This document shows, in pieces, positions 29,333 to 38,233 of a stretch of DNA of 64,000 bases. Every line of letters starts with the position of its first letter. Position 1 is the first letter of the stretch. The stretch comes from Desulfolithobacter dissulfuricans. Lineage in GTDB: Bacteria > Desulfobacterota > Desulfobulbia > Desulfobulbales > Desulfobulbaceae. The notes beneath the pieces were generated by a model. That model was not told where the DNA came from and ran no database searches. It saw only the letters and a list, made by a program, of their open reading frames with translations. Where the stretch lies: contig NZ_AP024233.1 in NCBI RefSeq assembly GCF_025998535.1, positions 1,401,219 through 1,465,218 of the forward strand, written 5' to 3'. Position numbers and translations under genes: made by a program.

Positions 29333-30906
29333 GCGATCCTGGCGGTGACCACGGTGAACTCGGGCAGACGGAGCATGTGCAGGATAAGGCCGTAAACCAC
29401 TGCCCCGGTACCTACCAGAAGAATGATACCGGCAAGCTGCGCCGGGATCCCACCCGTCAGCCAGCCGGCAAGCAGGTTGCGAAGCCAGTACACTGCCGAG
29501 GCCATGACCAGGGTGGCGACGAAAATCTTGCCGGTTCCGGCCCCCAGGTAGACCAGGGAAAATCCTTTGAGTTTTCTGTAGAGGATGGTGCCGAGGAAGA
29601 GAAAGTTCAGGGCCATGGTGCAGGAGGTAGACAGGGCGATGGCCCGGTGCTGGAAGGTACTGATGGTCAGGGAGATGATGAGGATGTTGGCCGCCACGGC
29701 CAGGAAACTGCCCACCACCGGGTATCTGGTGTTGTTCAGGGCATAGAAGACCGGGACCATGATCTTGACCGCCGAATAGGCGAACAGGCCATATGCGTAG
29801 TAGGTCAGGGCCTCGGCGGTGCGAACGGTGTCAAAGGCGGTGAAGGCGCCATGCTCGAAGATAAGACGGATGATGGGCTCGGCCAGGAGGATCAGCCCGG
29901 CGGTGGCGGGAATGGTCAGGCTGAAGACCATGACCAGCGAGGAGGTAAACGTCTCTCTGAGCCCCTGCATGTCCTCGAGGGCCGCCTGTTTGGCCAGGAC
30001 CGGCATGGCGGCGATGGACAGCGCCACTCCGAAGACCCCGATCGGCAGCTGGACCATGCGGAAGGCGTAGTTGAGCCACGAGACCGAGCCCTCGGCGCAG
30101 GAGGCGGCAAAGTTGGTGTTGACGAAGATATTGATCTGGGTGGCGGACAGACCGATAGTGGCCGGCAGCATCAGGTAGAGGATGCGCCGCAGGCCAGGGT
30201 CGCGCAGGTTGAGGCGCGGTGTGAAGCGGAACCCGGTTTTTTTCAGGCTGGGCAGCTGGATGGCGAGTTGCAGGAAGCCGCCGATCAGGGTGCCCACCGC
30301 CATTCCGGCGATGGCCGGCTGGCCCAGGTGGGGAAAGAGCAGGGCCAGGCTGGTGCCGCCAATGATCGAGCCGAGATTGAAAAAACTCGAGGCCATGGCC
30401 GGGACGAAAAACCGGCCCTTGGTGTTGAGTATTCCCATGACCACTGCCGCCAGGGCGATGAAGATGAGAAAGGGGAACATGATCCTGGTCAGGAGCACGG
30501 TCAGTTCGGTCTTGCCGGCGATGAGTTGGAAATCCGGGGCCAGCAGGTTGACCAGGGGCCCGGCCAGGTAGATGCCTGCCAGGGTCAGGAGGCTGAGCAG
30601 CAGGGTGACAAAGACCAGCAGGTTGGAGGCCAGTCTCCAGGTGGCCTCGGCACCTCTGTTGGTATCGTAATCAGAAAAGACCGTGACAAAGGCGGCTGAC
30701 AGGGCTCCCTCGCCGAACAGGTCCCGGAGGAGATTGGGAATCCGGAAGGCGACCACAAAGGCATCGTAGGCATAGCCGGCCCCGAACATGGTGGCAAAGA
30801 CCTGCTCCCGGACCAGGCCAAGCACCCGGCTGCACATCACCGCCCCGCTCACCGCTCCGGCGGATCTGGCTATTTTTCCGGTGGAACCGCTTGGTTTTCC
30901 TTTCAT
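29314..30906 (-). CDS. murJ: Lipid II flippase MurJ
   Basis: A 530-residue polytopic inner-membrane protein of the MOP superfamily with about 14 TM segments. It flips lipid II across the membrane for peptidoglycan synthesis. The N-terminus is typical (GAVSGAVMCSRVLGLVREQV), with the conserved FRIPNLLRDLFGEGALSAAF block at about residues 50-69. The length is normal. It is convergent with rsmE and divergent from the EF-G-like gene. Confidence 0.95.
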   Translation of the reverse strand: MKGKPSGSTGKIARSAGAVSGAVMCSRVLGLVREQVFATMFGAGYAYDAFVVAFRIPNLLRDLFGEGALSAAFVTVFSDYDTNRGAEATWRLASNLLVFVTLLLSLLTLAGIYLAGPLVNLLAPDFQLIAGKTELTVLLTRIMFPFLIFIALAAVVMGILNTKGRFFVPAMASSFFNLGSIIGGTSLALLFPHLGQPAIAGMAVGTLIGGFLQLAIQLPSLKKTGFRFTPRLNLRDPGLRRILYLMLPATIGLSATQINIFVNTNFAASCAEGSVSWLNYAFRMVQLPIGVFGVALSIAAMPVLAKQAALEDMQGLRETFTSSLVMVFSLTIPATAGLILLAEPIIRLIFEHGAFTAFDTVRTAEALTYYAYGLFAYSAVKIMVPVFYALNNTRYPVVGSFLAVAANILIISLTISTFQHRAIALSTSCTMALNFLFLGTILYRKLKGFSLVYLGAGTGKIFVATLVMASAVYWLRNLLAGWLTGGIPAQLAGIILLVGTGAVVYGLILHMLRLPEFTVVTARIAQRFRS

Positions 30907-31212
30907 TTTAAAATCCGGGAACTGTTTGAAAAATCAGAGGTTATTGCTTGACTTTGCAGGGATAATGAGAATATAACACTTTCATTGCCGGTCAAATGGT
31001 TACCATCGTCAGGCAAAAAGAGAAAGCTATTTTCCACGATAAACAGGAAGAGAAAAAAGGAGCGCTGGAAACAGGTCAGGGCCGATACCCGCGGGTTTGG
31101 CCGGGAAGGTAACAGAACCTATCGGTAGATAAAAAGACAGGTTTAATCGCCCGCTCCGGACAACGTTCCGGGCGTGGCTTCTGGAAGAATCATTCGTTCT
31201 TTGGAGGGTTCC
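30907..31212. other. Intergenic region between murJ and the EF-G-like gene
   Basis: A divergent promoter region of about 300 bp. AT-rich around 30940-30990. No riboswitch-like fold or clear promoter pair was recognised. Confidence 0.35.
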
Positions 31213-33279
31213 ATGCAGGACGTGAAACAGATCAGGAATACGGTAATTCTCGGACATGGCAATAGCGGCAAGACAACTCTTGCAGAGGCCCTGCTGTTTA
31301 CTGCCGGGGCCATCAAGCGTCTGGGTAAGGTGGATGACGGGACTTCCTGCATGGATTTCGAGCCTGAAGAGATCAAGCGGCATATCTCCATCGGTGCGGC
31401 GTTTAATCACCTCAACTGGAAAAAAACCGAGGTCTTCCTGACCGATACTCCCGGTGACGACAACTTTGTCAACGAGGCCAAGTTCGCCTCCCAGGTGGCG
31501 GACAGTGCCATCCTCACCGTGGGCGCGGTTCTTGGTGTCCGCAACCAGACCGAGAAATTCGTCGAGTTCATCCAGGAGCGCAACCTGCCGCGTATCATCT
31601 GCATCACCAAGATGGACAGAGAACGGGCCAACTTCAGCAAGACCGTGGAGCAGATAAAACAGGAATTCGAGCTCAACCCGGTGGTCCTCTACTACCCCAT
31701 CGGGGCCGAGGACAATTTCAGGGGCGTGGTCGACCTGATCCGGAACAAGGCCTGGTTCTTTGCCGCCGACGGCTCGGGCAAGGTGGAAGCCGGTGATATC
31801 CCCGACGACATGGCCGACGACATGGCCACCATGCGGGAAAGCCTGATGGAATATGTGGCTGAAACCGATGACGACCTGATCGAGAAGTTTCTGGAAGAGG
31901 GCGAACTCACGGTCCAGGAGATGCAGGATGGCCTGGCCGCCGGCGTGCGGAGTGGGAAGATAGCCCCAGTCTGCGCCTGCGCCGCGCTCAACAATGCCGG
32001 GACCTCGCTCATCCTCGACGCCATGGTGGATCTGCTGCCCTCGCCGGATCAGCGTCCGGCAATGGTCGGCACCGATCCGCGGACCAGTGACCTTATTGAA
32101 CGTTTTCCCAGTGTGGACGAACCGTTTTCCGCCCAGGTCTTCAAGACCATCACCGATCCCTTTGCCGGTCGGCTGACCATCTTCCGGGTCTTCTCCGGCG
32201 TACTCAAGGGCGACAGCTTCTACAATTCCACCAAGGGGGTTTCCGAGCGGTTCGGACACCTTTTTACCATGGAAGGCAAGGAGCAGACCCAGGTGGAGCA
32301 GGCGGTTCCCGGCATGGTGGTCGCCGTGGCCAAGCTCAGGGAAACCGAGACCGGTGATACCCTGTGCGACGAGTCGGCTCCGATCCTCTACGAGCCACTG
32401 GAACCCATGGAGACGGTGATCTCTTACGCGGTCAGCGCCAGGAAGGGGGACGAGGAAAAACTCTTCTCCTCCATCACCCGGATGCTCGATGAAGACAAGA
32501 CCCTGAAACTTACCCGCCAGCACCAGACAAGAGAAACCCTGATCTCCGGTGTCGGCCAGGTGCACCTGGAGGTTATCGGCGAGAAGCTCAAGCGCAAGTT
32601 CGGGGTGGAGATGGATCTGCGGGTGCCCAAGGTGCCCTACCAGGAGACCATCAAGGGAAAGGCCCGGGTCCAGGGCAAGCACAAGAAACAGTCCGGTGGC
32701 CGCGGCCAGTACGGCGACTGCTGGATCGAGATGGAACCGTTGCCGCGCGGCGGTGGATTCGAGTTTGTCGACAGGATCGTCGGCGGCGTGATTCCGCAGC
32801 AGTACCGTCCGGCAGTGGAAAAGGGCATTCTCGAAGCCATGGAAAAAGGTGTGCTGGCAGGCTATCCGTTTGTCGATGTCCGGGTCTACCTGGTGGATGG
32901 CTCCTATCACACCGTGGACTCCTCGGAAATGGCCTTCAAAATCGCCGGTTCCCTGGCCTTCAAGAAGGCGGCCATGGAAGCCAACCCCATTCTTCTGGAA
33001 CCGATCATGGAGCTGACCGTGCGGGTGGACAAGGATTATGTGGGTGATGTCATGGGCGATCTGAACAGCCGCCGCGGCAAGGTGCTGGGCATGGATTCGG
33101 CGGACAAGTATGAAATCATCAATGCCCACGTACCCCAGTCCGAGATCATGATGTATGCTCCGGATCTGACCTCCATGACCGGTGGTCGGGGCTCGTTTTC
33201 AGTCAAGTTTTCCCACTACGAGGAAGTTCCGGCCCACCTGGCGGAGAAGATCATCGCCGAGGCCAACGCGGACGACTGA
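31213..33279 (+). CDS. fusA: Elongation factor G-like translational GTPase
   Basis: A 688-residue EF-G family protein. G1 is GHGNSGKTTLAE (not the GHVDAGKTT of canonical EF-G), G3 DTPGDDN, G4 TKMD. Domains II-V follow, with the VPYQETI and RGGGQYGD-like block (GGRGQYGDCWIE) of domain IV at about 505-530. The G1 variant and the RLGKVDDGTSCMDFEPEE segment are typical of the EF-G-like (FusA2 type) branch, so this is likely a second EF-G rather than the str-operon copy; no rpsL/rpsG/tuf are near. The start at 31213 has GGAGGG at 31203-31208; the frame extends upstream to 31174 without support. mogA follows after 5 bp. Confidence 0.9.
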   Translation: MQDVKQIRNTVILGHGNSGKTTLAEALLFTAGAIKRLGKVDDGTSCMDFEPEEIKRHISIGAAFNHLNWKKTEVFLTDTPGDDNFVNEAKFASQVADSAILTVGAVLGVRNQTEKFVEFIQERNLPRIICITKMDRERANFSKTVEQIKQEFELNPVVLYYPIGAEDNFRGVVDLIRNKAWFFAADGSGKVEAGDIPDDMADDMATMRESLMEYVAETDDDLIEKFLEEGELTVQEMQDGLAAGVRSGKIAPVCACAALNNAGTSLILDAMVDLLPSPDQRPAMVGTDPRTSDLIERFPSVDEPFSAQVFKTITDPFAGRLTIFRVFSGVLKGDSFYNSTKGVSERFGHLFTMEGKEQTQVEQAVPGMVVAVAKLRETETGDTLCDESAPILYEPLEPMETVISYAVSARKGDEEKLFSSITRMLDEDKTLKLTRQHQTRETLISGVGQVHLEVIGEKLKRKFGVEMDLRVPKVPYQETIKGKARVQGKHKKQSGGRGQYGDCWIEMEPLPRGGGFEFVDRIVGGVIPQQYRPAVEKGILEAMEKGVLAGYPFVDVRVYLVDGSYHTVDSSEMAFKIAGSLAFKKAAMEANPILLEPIMELTVRVDKDYVGDVMGDLNSRRGKVLGMDSADKYEIINAHVPQSEIMMYAPDLTSMTGGRGSFSVKFSHYEEVPAHLAEKIIAEANADD

Positions 33280-33284
33280 TATCC

Positions 33285-33806
33285 ATGGGTGTGAGTAAAG
33301 ATCAGATCTATACCTGCGGGATTCTGACTCTGTCGGATAAAGGATCCCGCGGTGAACGGGAGGATACTTCCGGTGCCATGCTCCGGGAGATGCTCGGTGA
33401 GGCGGGCTATGATATCGTGGCCTACGAGGTTATTCCCGACCGGCAGGAGCTCATCGAAGCCACCCTGGTGAGCTGGGCCGATACCCGAGGGATCGACCTG
33501 ATCGTCACCACCGGCGGCACCGGGGTGTCGCCAAGCGACGTGACCCCCGAGGCGACCAGGAACGTGATTGACCGCGAGGTGCCGGGCATAGCGGAGGCCA
33601 TGCGCCGGGCCAGCCTGGAGAAAACTGTCCAGGCTGTCTGGTCCCGGGGCATTGCCGGGATCCGCAACGAAACCCTGATCATCAACCTGCCGGGAAGCAA
33701 AAAAGCGGCCCGGGAAAATATCGAGGTAGTGCTCCCGGCCCTGCGCCATGGCCTGTACAAGCTCAAGGGTGGCAGTGCCGACTGTGGGGTGCCAGACAGC
33801 CACTGA
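33285..33806 (+). CDS. mogA: Molybdopterin adenylyltransferase MogA/MoaB family
   Basis: A 173-residue protein of the MogA fold, which adenylates molybdopterin in molybdenum cofactor synthesis. It contains the fold motif TTGGTGVSPSDVTPEAT and the downstream INLPGSKKAARENI. Length and order fit MogA/MoaB. It begins 5 bp after the EF-G-like gene, so the two are probably cotranscribed. A bidirectional terminator follows. Confidence 0.9.
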   Translation: MGVSKDQIYTCGILTLSDKGSRGEREDTSGAMLREMLGEAGYDIVAYEVIPDRQELIEATLVSWADTRGIDLIVTTGGTGVSPSDVTPEATRNVIDREVPGIAEAMRRASLEKTVQAVWSRGIAGIRNETLIINLPGSKKAARENIEVVLPALRHGLYKLKGGSADCGVPDSH

Positions 33807-33844
33807 GCGCTAACCAGAGCTGCTACTGCCCGGGAAAAAGAAAG

Positions 33845-33885
33845 AAAAAAGCCCTGGTCCGGAGTAACCGGATCAGGGCTTTTTT
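33845..33885. terminator. Bidirectional terminator between mogA and purM
   Basis: AAAAAAGCCCTGGTCCGG, a 5-base loop, then CCGGATCAGGGCTTTTTT: a stem with one G-T mismatch and T runs on both strands. It serves both convergent genes. Confidence 0.88.
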
Positions 33886-33932
33886 CGTGTCGCTTGTAAG
33901 AGGGACCCCGTTGGTTCCGGCTGCGAGGCAGC

Positions 33933-35000
33933 CTACCCGGTAATGCCGTCGATGGTGACCCACTGGCCGTCCGTGTCATCCACCTTGGTGATCTCGCCGA
34001 TCACGTAGGGAGTCTCGCCCAGGGCCTTGAACTGGTGGACAACGTCCTCGACCAGGTCGGCATCAACCAGTGCCATCATACCGATACCCATGTTGAAGGT
34101 CCGGTACATCTCCTGGATGGATATATTGCCCTTGTCCTGGAGAAAAGTGAAGATCGGCGGCACATCCCAGCTGTCCGGTTCGATGACCGCCTTGCAGCCG
34201 CCGGGCAGGATACGGGGCACGTTGTCAATGAAGCCGCCACCGGTGTTGTGGATCAGGCCGTTGATCTTGAAGTTACGGAGTATCTTGAGCAGGGACTGGA
34301 CATAGATTCGGGTGGGGCGCAGGAGTTCCTCGCCCACAGTGCAGCCCAGTTCCTCGACCTGGTCATCCACACTCAGTCCCAGTTCCTCGAAGAATATCTT
34401 GCGGACCAGGGAATAGCCGTTGGAGTGCAGGCCGGACGAGGCCAGGCCGATGATCTTGTTGCCCACCCGGATATCGCTGCCGTCGATGATGGAGTTGCGG
34501 TCCGCGATCCCGACCACAAATCCGGCTAGATCATAGTCACCCGGCTGGTACAGGCCCGGCATTTCCGCTGTTTCTCCGCCAATGAGGGAGCATCCGGATA
34601 TTTTGCACCCCTTTGCAATCCCCTTGACCACATCGGTGGCCACATCCAGGTCAAGACTGGAGACCGCAAAGTAATCAAGGAAAAAGAGCGGTTTGGCGCC
34701 GCTGACCACCACATCGTTTACACACATGGCCACAAGATCGATACCGATGGTGTCGTGCCTGTTGCACATCTTGGCGATATTGAGCTTGGTGCCAACACCA
34801 TCTGTCGAGGCGATGAGGACCGGGTCCTCGTAGCCGGCATTGCCTATGGCAAATAGTCCGGAAAAACCGCCGATATCACTGAGTACGCCCCTGCCGTGGG
34901 TATCGGCAACGATGTTTTTTATCCGGGAAATAAAGGCATTGCCCTTGTCGATATCGACTCCGGCTTCGCTGTAACGCGATGTTGAAGGTGAATCTGTCAT
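33933..35000 (-). CDS. purM: Phosphoribosylformylglycinamidine cyclo-ligase PurM
   Basis: A 355-residue AIR synthetase that closes the imidazole ring in purine synthesis using ATP. It shows the family blocks YSEAGVDIDKGN at the N-terminus, ASTDGVGTKL, MCVNDVVVSGAKPLFFLDYF, GGETAEMPGLY and TGGGFIDNVPR. The length is normal. A good promoter (TTGACA, 17 bp, TAGTAT) lies upstream. Confidence 0.96.
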   Translation of the reverse strand: MTDSPSTSRYSEAGVDIDKGNAFISRIKNIVADTHGRGVLSDIGGFSGLFAIGNAGYEDPVLIASTDGVGTKLNIAKMCNRHDTIGIDLVAMCVNDVVVSGAKPLFFLDYFAVSSLDLDVATDVVKGIAKGCKISGCSLIGGETAEMPGLYQPGDYDLAGFVVGIADRNSIIDGSDIRVGNKIIGLASSGLHSNGYSLVRKIFFEELGLSVDDQVEELGCTVGEELLRPTRIYVQSLLKILRNFKINGLIHNTGGGFIDNVPRILPGGCKAVIEPDSWDVPPIFTFLQDKGNISIQEMYRTFNMGIGMMALVDADLVEDVVHQFKALGETPYVIGEITKVDDTDGQWVTIDGITG

Positions 35001-35097
35001 GGATGAGTGGTAGTATGAATATCAGTAGAAAAAGAGAAAAGTCTTGTCCGCCAGCCCTTTCGGACCGGCAGGGATGAATGCTGTTTTTGAACTGATA

Positions 35098-35126
35098 ATA
35101 CTATTTTTTTTTAGCTGTGTTGTCAA
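35098..35126 (-). promoter_or_regulatory. Sigma-70-type promoter for purM
   Basis: On the minus strand TTGACA (35126-35121), a 17-bp spacer and TAGTAT (35103-35098) lie about 100 bp upstream of the purM start. Confidence 0.65.
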
Positions 35127-35177
35127 TATGTTTGTCGGCTCGTTGCAACACCACAGCGCATCTGGTAGTCTGAATAT

Positions 35178-35378
35178 ATGAAATTACTCGTAACTCTTAT
35201 CGGCCTGATTCTTATCCTGGAAGGACTGCCCTACGTTGCCTCGCCCGAGGCCATGCAGAGCTGGCTCAAACAGCTCACCGAGATGCGTCCGGAACAGCTG
35301 CGGTTCATGGGGATCCTTGCCATGGCCATTGGTTTTTTCCTCTGCTTTCTGGCCCAGCGTTCCGGCCTGCTTGGGTGA
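35178..35378 (+). CDS. Small membrane protein, DUF2065 family
   Basis: A 66-residue protein with two TM segments (about 3-19 and 43-59), the first ending LEGLPYVASPEAM, the second IGFFLCFLA. This matches the DUF2065/YjeT family, whose function is unknown. No clear ribosome binding site precedes the ATG, so translation may be weak or leaderless. It sits between purM (divergent) and mgtE. Confidence 0.85.
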   Translation: MKLLVTLIGLILILEGLPYVASPEAMQSWLKQLTEMRPEQLRFMGILAMAIGFFLCFLAQRSGLLG

Positions 35379-35439
35379 CAGCCCTGCTCTCCCTTTTGTC
35401 CTCGGTCCGTACCCGGTCCCGGTATCGGTATTTTAATAT

Positions 35440-35469
35440 TTGACTTTTTCGCAGCTCCGTTGCTAAAAT
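35440..35469 (+). promoter_or_regulatory. Sigma-70-type promoter for mgtE
   Basis: TTGACT (35440-35445), an 18-bp spacer and TAAAAT (35464-35469), about 65 bp upstream of the mgtE start. Confidence 0.55.
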
Positions 35470-35533
35470 AAACAGTTTTTGTATCCATCGGTACATCCCA
35501 ACAGCCGACGGCCAGCTCCGAGGAAACAGTCCC

Positions 35534-36916
35534 ATGGAAAAATCACCAAAACGCGAAATGATAGGCACCGAGGGGAGGGTGCTCTTCGAAACTCTGCGGC
35601 GTCTGCACCGCAAGGGAGCTGTCGGCAATATCAGGAAACTGATTTTCAAAACCCATCCCGCCGATCTTGCCTGGGTCTTCAGGTCGCTCACCCCCATCGA
35701 GCGCAAGGATATCTTCGAGATCATTGCCCAGACCGAGCTGGTTGCCGATTTCCTCTCCGAGCTCGACACCTCGATCATGGTCGAACTGGTGGAAGACCTC
35801 TCGCCCGAGTTCATGGCCAAGGTGGTCACCAGGATGGCCTCGGATGACGCGGCCGACCTGCTCGAAGCCCTGCCCAACGATATCGCGGTGGAAATCCGGC
35901 GGCACATGCAGGTGGACGACCGGCATGAAGTGGAGGAGCTGCTCAAGTACGATCCCGAGACCGCCGGTGGTCTCATGTCCACCGATTTCATGTACCTGGA
36001 TGAGGATCTCACTGTCGAAGAGGCGATCAGAAAGGTCCAGAAACGCAGCGAAGAAAAAGAGATGGTCTTCTATCTCTACATCACCCACGGCGACGGTCAG
36101 CTCTCCGGAGTGCTCTCTCTGCGGGAACTGCTCCTCCACCCGCCCCACCGCAAGCTCAAGAACATCATGAACCGCAACGTCATCTCGGTCACCACGGATA
36201 CCGACCAGGAAGAGGTTGCCCACGTGGTTTCCCAGTATAATCTTCTGGCGGTTCCCGTTGTCGATGCCACCTACAAGCTGGTCGGTATCGTCACGGTCGA
36301 TGACGTCATCGATGTTATCCGCGAAGAGGCCACCGAGGATTTCCTGCAGATGGCCGGTGCCGGCCGGGAGCGGGAGATTCTGCTCAAACCCCTGTACCAG
36401 AAGATTCTTCTCCGGGCGCCGTGGCTGTTCGCTTCCTGGATCGGCGGGGTTACGGCTATGTTCATCATCAACTCCTTTCAGTATGAACTGCAGAAGGTAC
36501 TGGCCCTGGCTTCGTTCATCCCGATAATCGCCGGCATGGGCGGCAACATCGCCACCCAGTCCTCCACCATTGTCGTCCGGGGGCTGGCCACCGGCCGGAT
36601 CAACATGCAGCATTTTTTTCCCGTGGTTATCAAGGAGTTCCTGGTCGGTATCGTCCTCGGGGCGGTGTTCGGCACTCTGCTCGGGTTTCTCGCCCATTTC
36701 AAGTATGCCGATCCGCTCTATCTCGGGGTTGTGGTGGGGATCTCGGTTTTTGCGGTCATGACCATGGCCGCCACCGTGGGTACCATTGTCCCGCTGATAC
36801 TCAAACGGCTCAACATCGACGCGGCCATAGCCACCGGCCCCTTTATAACCACCTCGATCGATATACTTGGTGTATCGTTATTCTTCATGGTGGCAAAGAC
36901 ATTGCTGGAGCTATAG
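35534..36916 (+). CDS. mgtE: Magnesium transporter MgtE
   Basis: A 460-residue Mg2+ channel: N domain (about 20-135, with ALPNDIAVEIRRHM), two CBS domains (about 140-265; GLMSTDFMYL, then VPVVDATYKLVGIVTVDDVI), and a C-terminal five-helix membrane pore (about 290-460, with MGGNIATQSSTIVVRGLATG, the conserved pore segment). CBS and N domains sense Mg2+ and gate the pore. The length is normal. A promoter lies upstream, and the protease gene begins 12 bp after the stop, so they may be cotranscribed. Confidence 0.95.
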   Translation: MEKSPKREMIGTEGRVLFETLRRLHRKGAVGNIRKLIFKTHPADLAWVFRSLTPIERKDIFEIIAQTELVADFLSELDTSIMVELVEDLSPEFMAKVVTRMASDDAADLLEALPNDIAVEIRRHMQVDDRHEVEELLKYDPETAGGLMSTDFMYLDEDLTVEEAIRKVQKRSEEKEMVFYLYITHGDGQLSGVLSLRELLLHPPHRKLKNIMNRNVISVTTDTDQEEVAHVVSQYNLLAVPVVDATYKLVGIVTVDDVIDVIREEATEDFLQMAGAGREREILLKPLYQKILLRAPWLFASWIGGVTAMFIINSFQYELQKVLALASFIPIIAGMGGNIATQSSTIVVRGLATGRINMQHFFPVVIKEFLVGIVLGAVFGTLLGFLAHFKYADPLYLGVVVGISVFAVMTMAATVGTIVPLILKRLNIDAAIATGPFITTSIDILGVSLFFMVAKTLLEL

Positions 36917-36928
36917 GAGGATCAGACC

Positions 36929-38050
36929 TTGAGATGGCGCGCTGCTGGTTCGAACAGAGGAAGAGTCCATCCGGCCCTGCTGCTGGTTATTGTCCTGATC
37001 GGCGGCTGGCTGGTCTATCAGGGATTGCAGCGGCCGGGGCTTGATCCCAACGCGACCCCGCGGGTGGTGGCGGCCCGGGGCGACCTGGCCGAAGACGAAA
37101 AAAACACCATCGAGATTTTCCAGAATGCCTCTCCATCGGTGGTCTACATAACCACCCTCGCCGTCCGGCGGGGTATCTTCTCCCTCAACGTCTATGAAAT
37201 TCCCCAGGGTACCGGTTCCGGATTCATCTGGGACAACGAGGGGCGGATTGTCACCAATTTCCATGTCATCAAGGATGCCAGCCGGATTGAGGTCACCCTG
37301 GCCGACCATTCCACCTGGAAGGCGGTCCTGGTGGGTGCGGCTCCGGACCGGGACCTGGCTGTTCTGCAGATTTCGGCCCCTTCCTCCAAGCTCATCCCCA
37401 TCCCCATCGGTGAATCCCGTAACCTGCTGGTGGGGCAGAAGGTCTTTGCCATCGGTAATCCCTTCGGCCTGGACCAGACCCTGACCACCGGCGTGGTCTC
37501 CGCCCTTGGCCGGGAGATCACCTCGGTCACCGGCCGGACCATCCACGATGTGATCCAGACCGATGCGGCCATCAACCCCGGCAACTCTGGCGGACCGCTG
37601 CTGGACAGCGCCGGCCGGCTCATCGGCGTCAATACCGCCATCTACTCCCCGTCCGGTGCCAGTTCGGGTATCGGTTTTGCCGTACCCGTGGACGAGGTGA
37701 ACAAGGTGGTGCCCCAGGTTATCCGTACCGGTCGAATGATCCGCCCGGGCCTGGGTGTCGCCCTGGCCAATCCGCGGTTGACCAGGAGCATCGTCGACAA
37801 GGGACTGCTGATCATGAAGGTCATGCCCGGCTCCAACGCGGACAAGGCCGGGCTGCGCGGAACGAGGCAGGTGCAGGGCGGCTTTGTCCTAGGTGATATC
37901 ATCGTCGGGATCAACGGCCGGCCGGTCAACGATTACAACAGCCTCCGGGACGAACTGGAGCGCTATGACGTGGGCGACACGGTGACGCTCAATATCCTGC
38001 GCGACGGCCAGCCCATGGATGTGGATGTGGTCCTCGAGGCCATGGAGTAA
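36929..38050 (+). CDS. Membrane-anchored DegS-like serine protease (S1C, one PDZ)
   Basis: A 373-residue trypsin-like protease. The N-terminus has one TM anchor (about 14-32), so the catalytic part is periplasmic. Triad: His in TNFHVI, Asp in RDLAVL, Ser in GNSGGP. One PDZ domain (about 275-370) follows, unlike DegP, which has two, so the layout is DegS/HtrA-like. The start is a TTG at 36929 with AGGAGG at 36915-36920. A strong terminator follows. It probably handles misfolded envelope proteins or a regulatory cleavage. Confidence 0.92.
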   Translation: MRWRAAGSNRGRVHPALLLVIVLIGGWLVYQGLQRPGLDPNATPRVVAARGDLAEDEKNTIEIFQNASPSVVYITTLAVRRGIFSLNVYEIPQGTGSGFIWDNEGRIVTNFHVIKDASRIEVTLADHSTWKAVLVGAAPDRDLAVLQISAPSSKLIPIPIGESRNLLVGQKVFAIGNPFGLDQTLTTGVVSALGREITSVTGRTIHDVIQTDAAINPGNSGGPLLDSAGRLIGVNTAIYSPSGASSGIGFAVPVDEVNKVVPQVIRTGRMIRPGLGVALANPRLTRSIVDKGLLIMKVMPGSNADKAGLRGTRQVQGGFVLGDIIVGINGRPVNDYNSLRDELERYDVGDTVTLNILRDGQPMDVDVVLEAME

Positions 38051-38123
38051 GCCGGGCCGGTCAGGGCAGGGGGGCAGGCTGCCCGGGTAAAAAACTGCAG
38101 ACCGTTTTCCGGGTGGGTGAAAG

Positions 38124-38178
38124 AAAAAGCCGCCGGTCCGGGGTGATCATTGTGATCCCCGGCCGGCGGCTTTTTTTT
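38124..38178. terminator. Strong bidirectional terminator between the protease and CorC-like genes
   Basis: A long GC-rich stem (AAAAAGCCGCCGG...CCGGCGGCTTTTTTTT) with T runs on both strands; serves the convergent pair. Confidence 0.9.
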
Positions 38179-38233
38179 CGCACGGTTCCGACCAGTGGGG
38201 CAGCTGCCCTGCCGGCTTTCGCAGGTGCAGGCA

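Noticed and set aside
29377-30699. 440-codon open frame on the plus strand inside murJ
   Set aside because: Composition (Gly, Asp, Gln, His) is that of antisense to a membrane protein; murJ is clear on the other strand.
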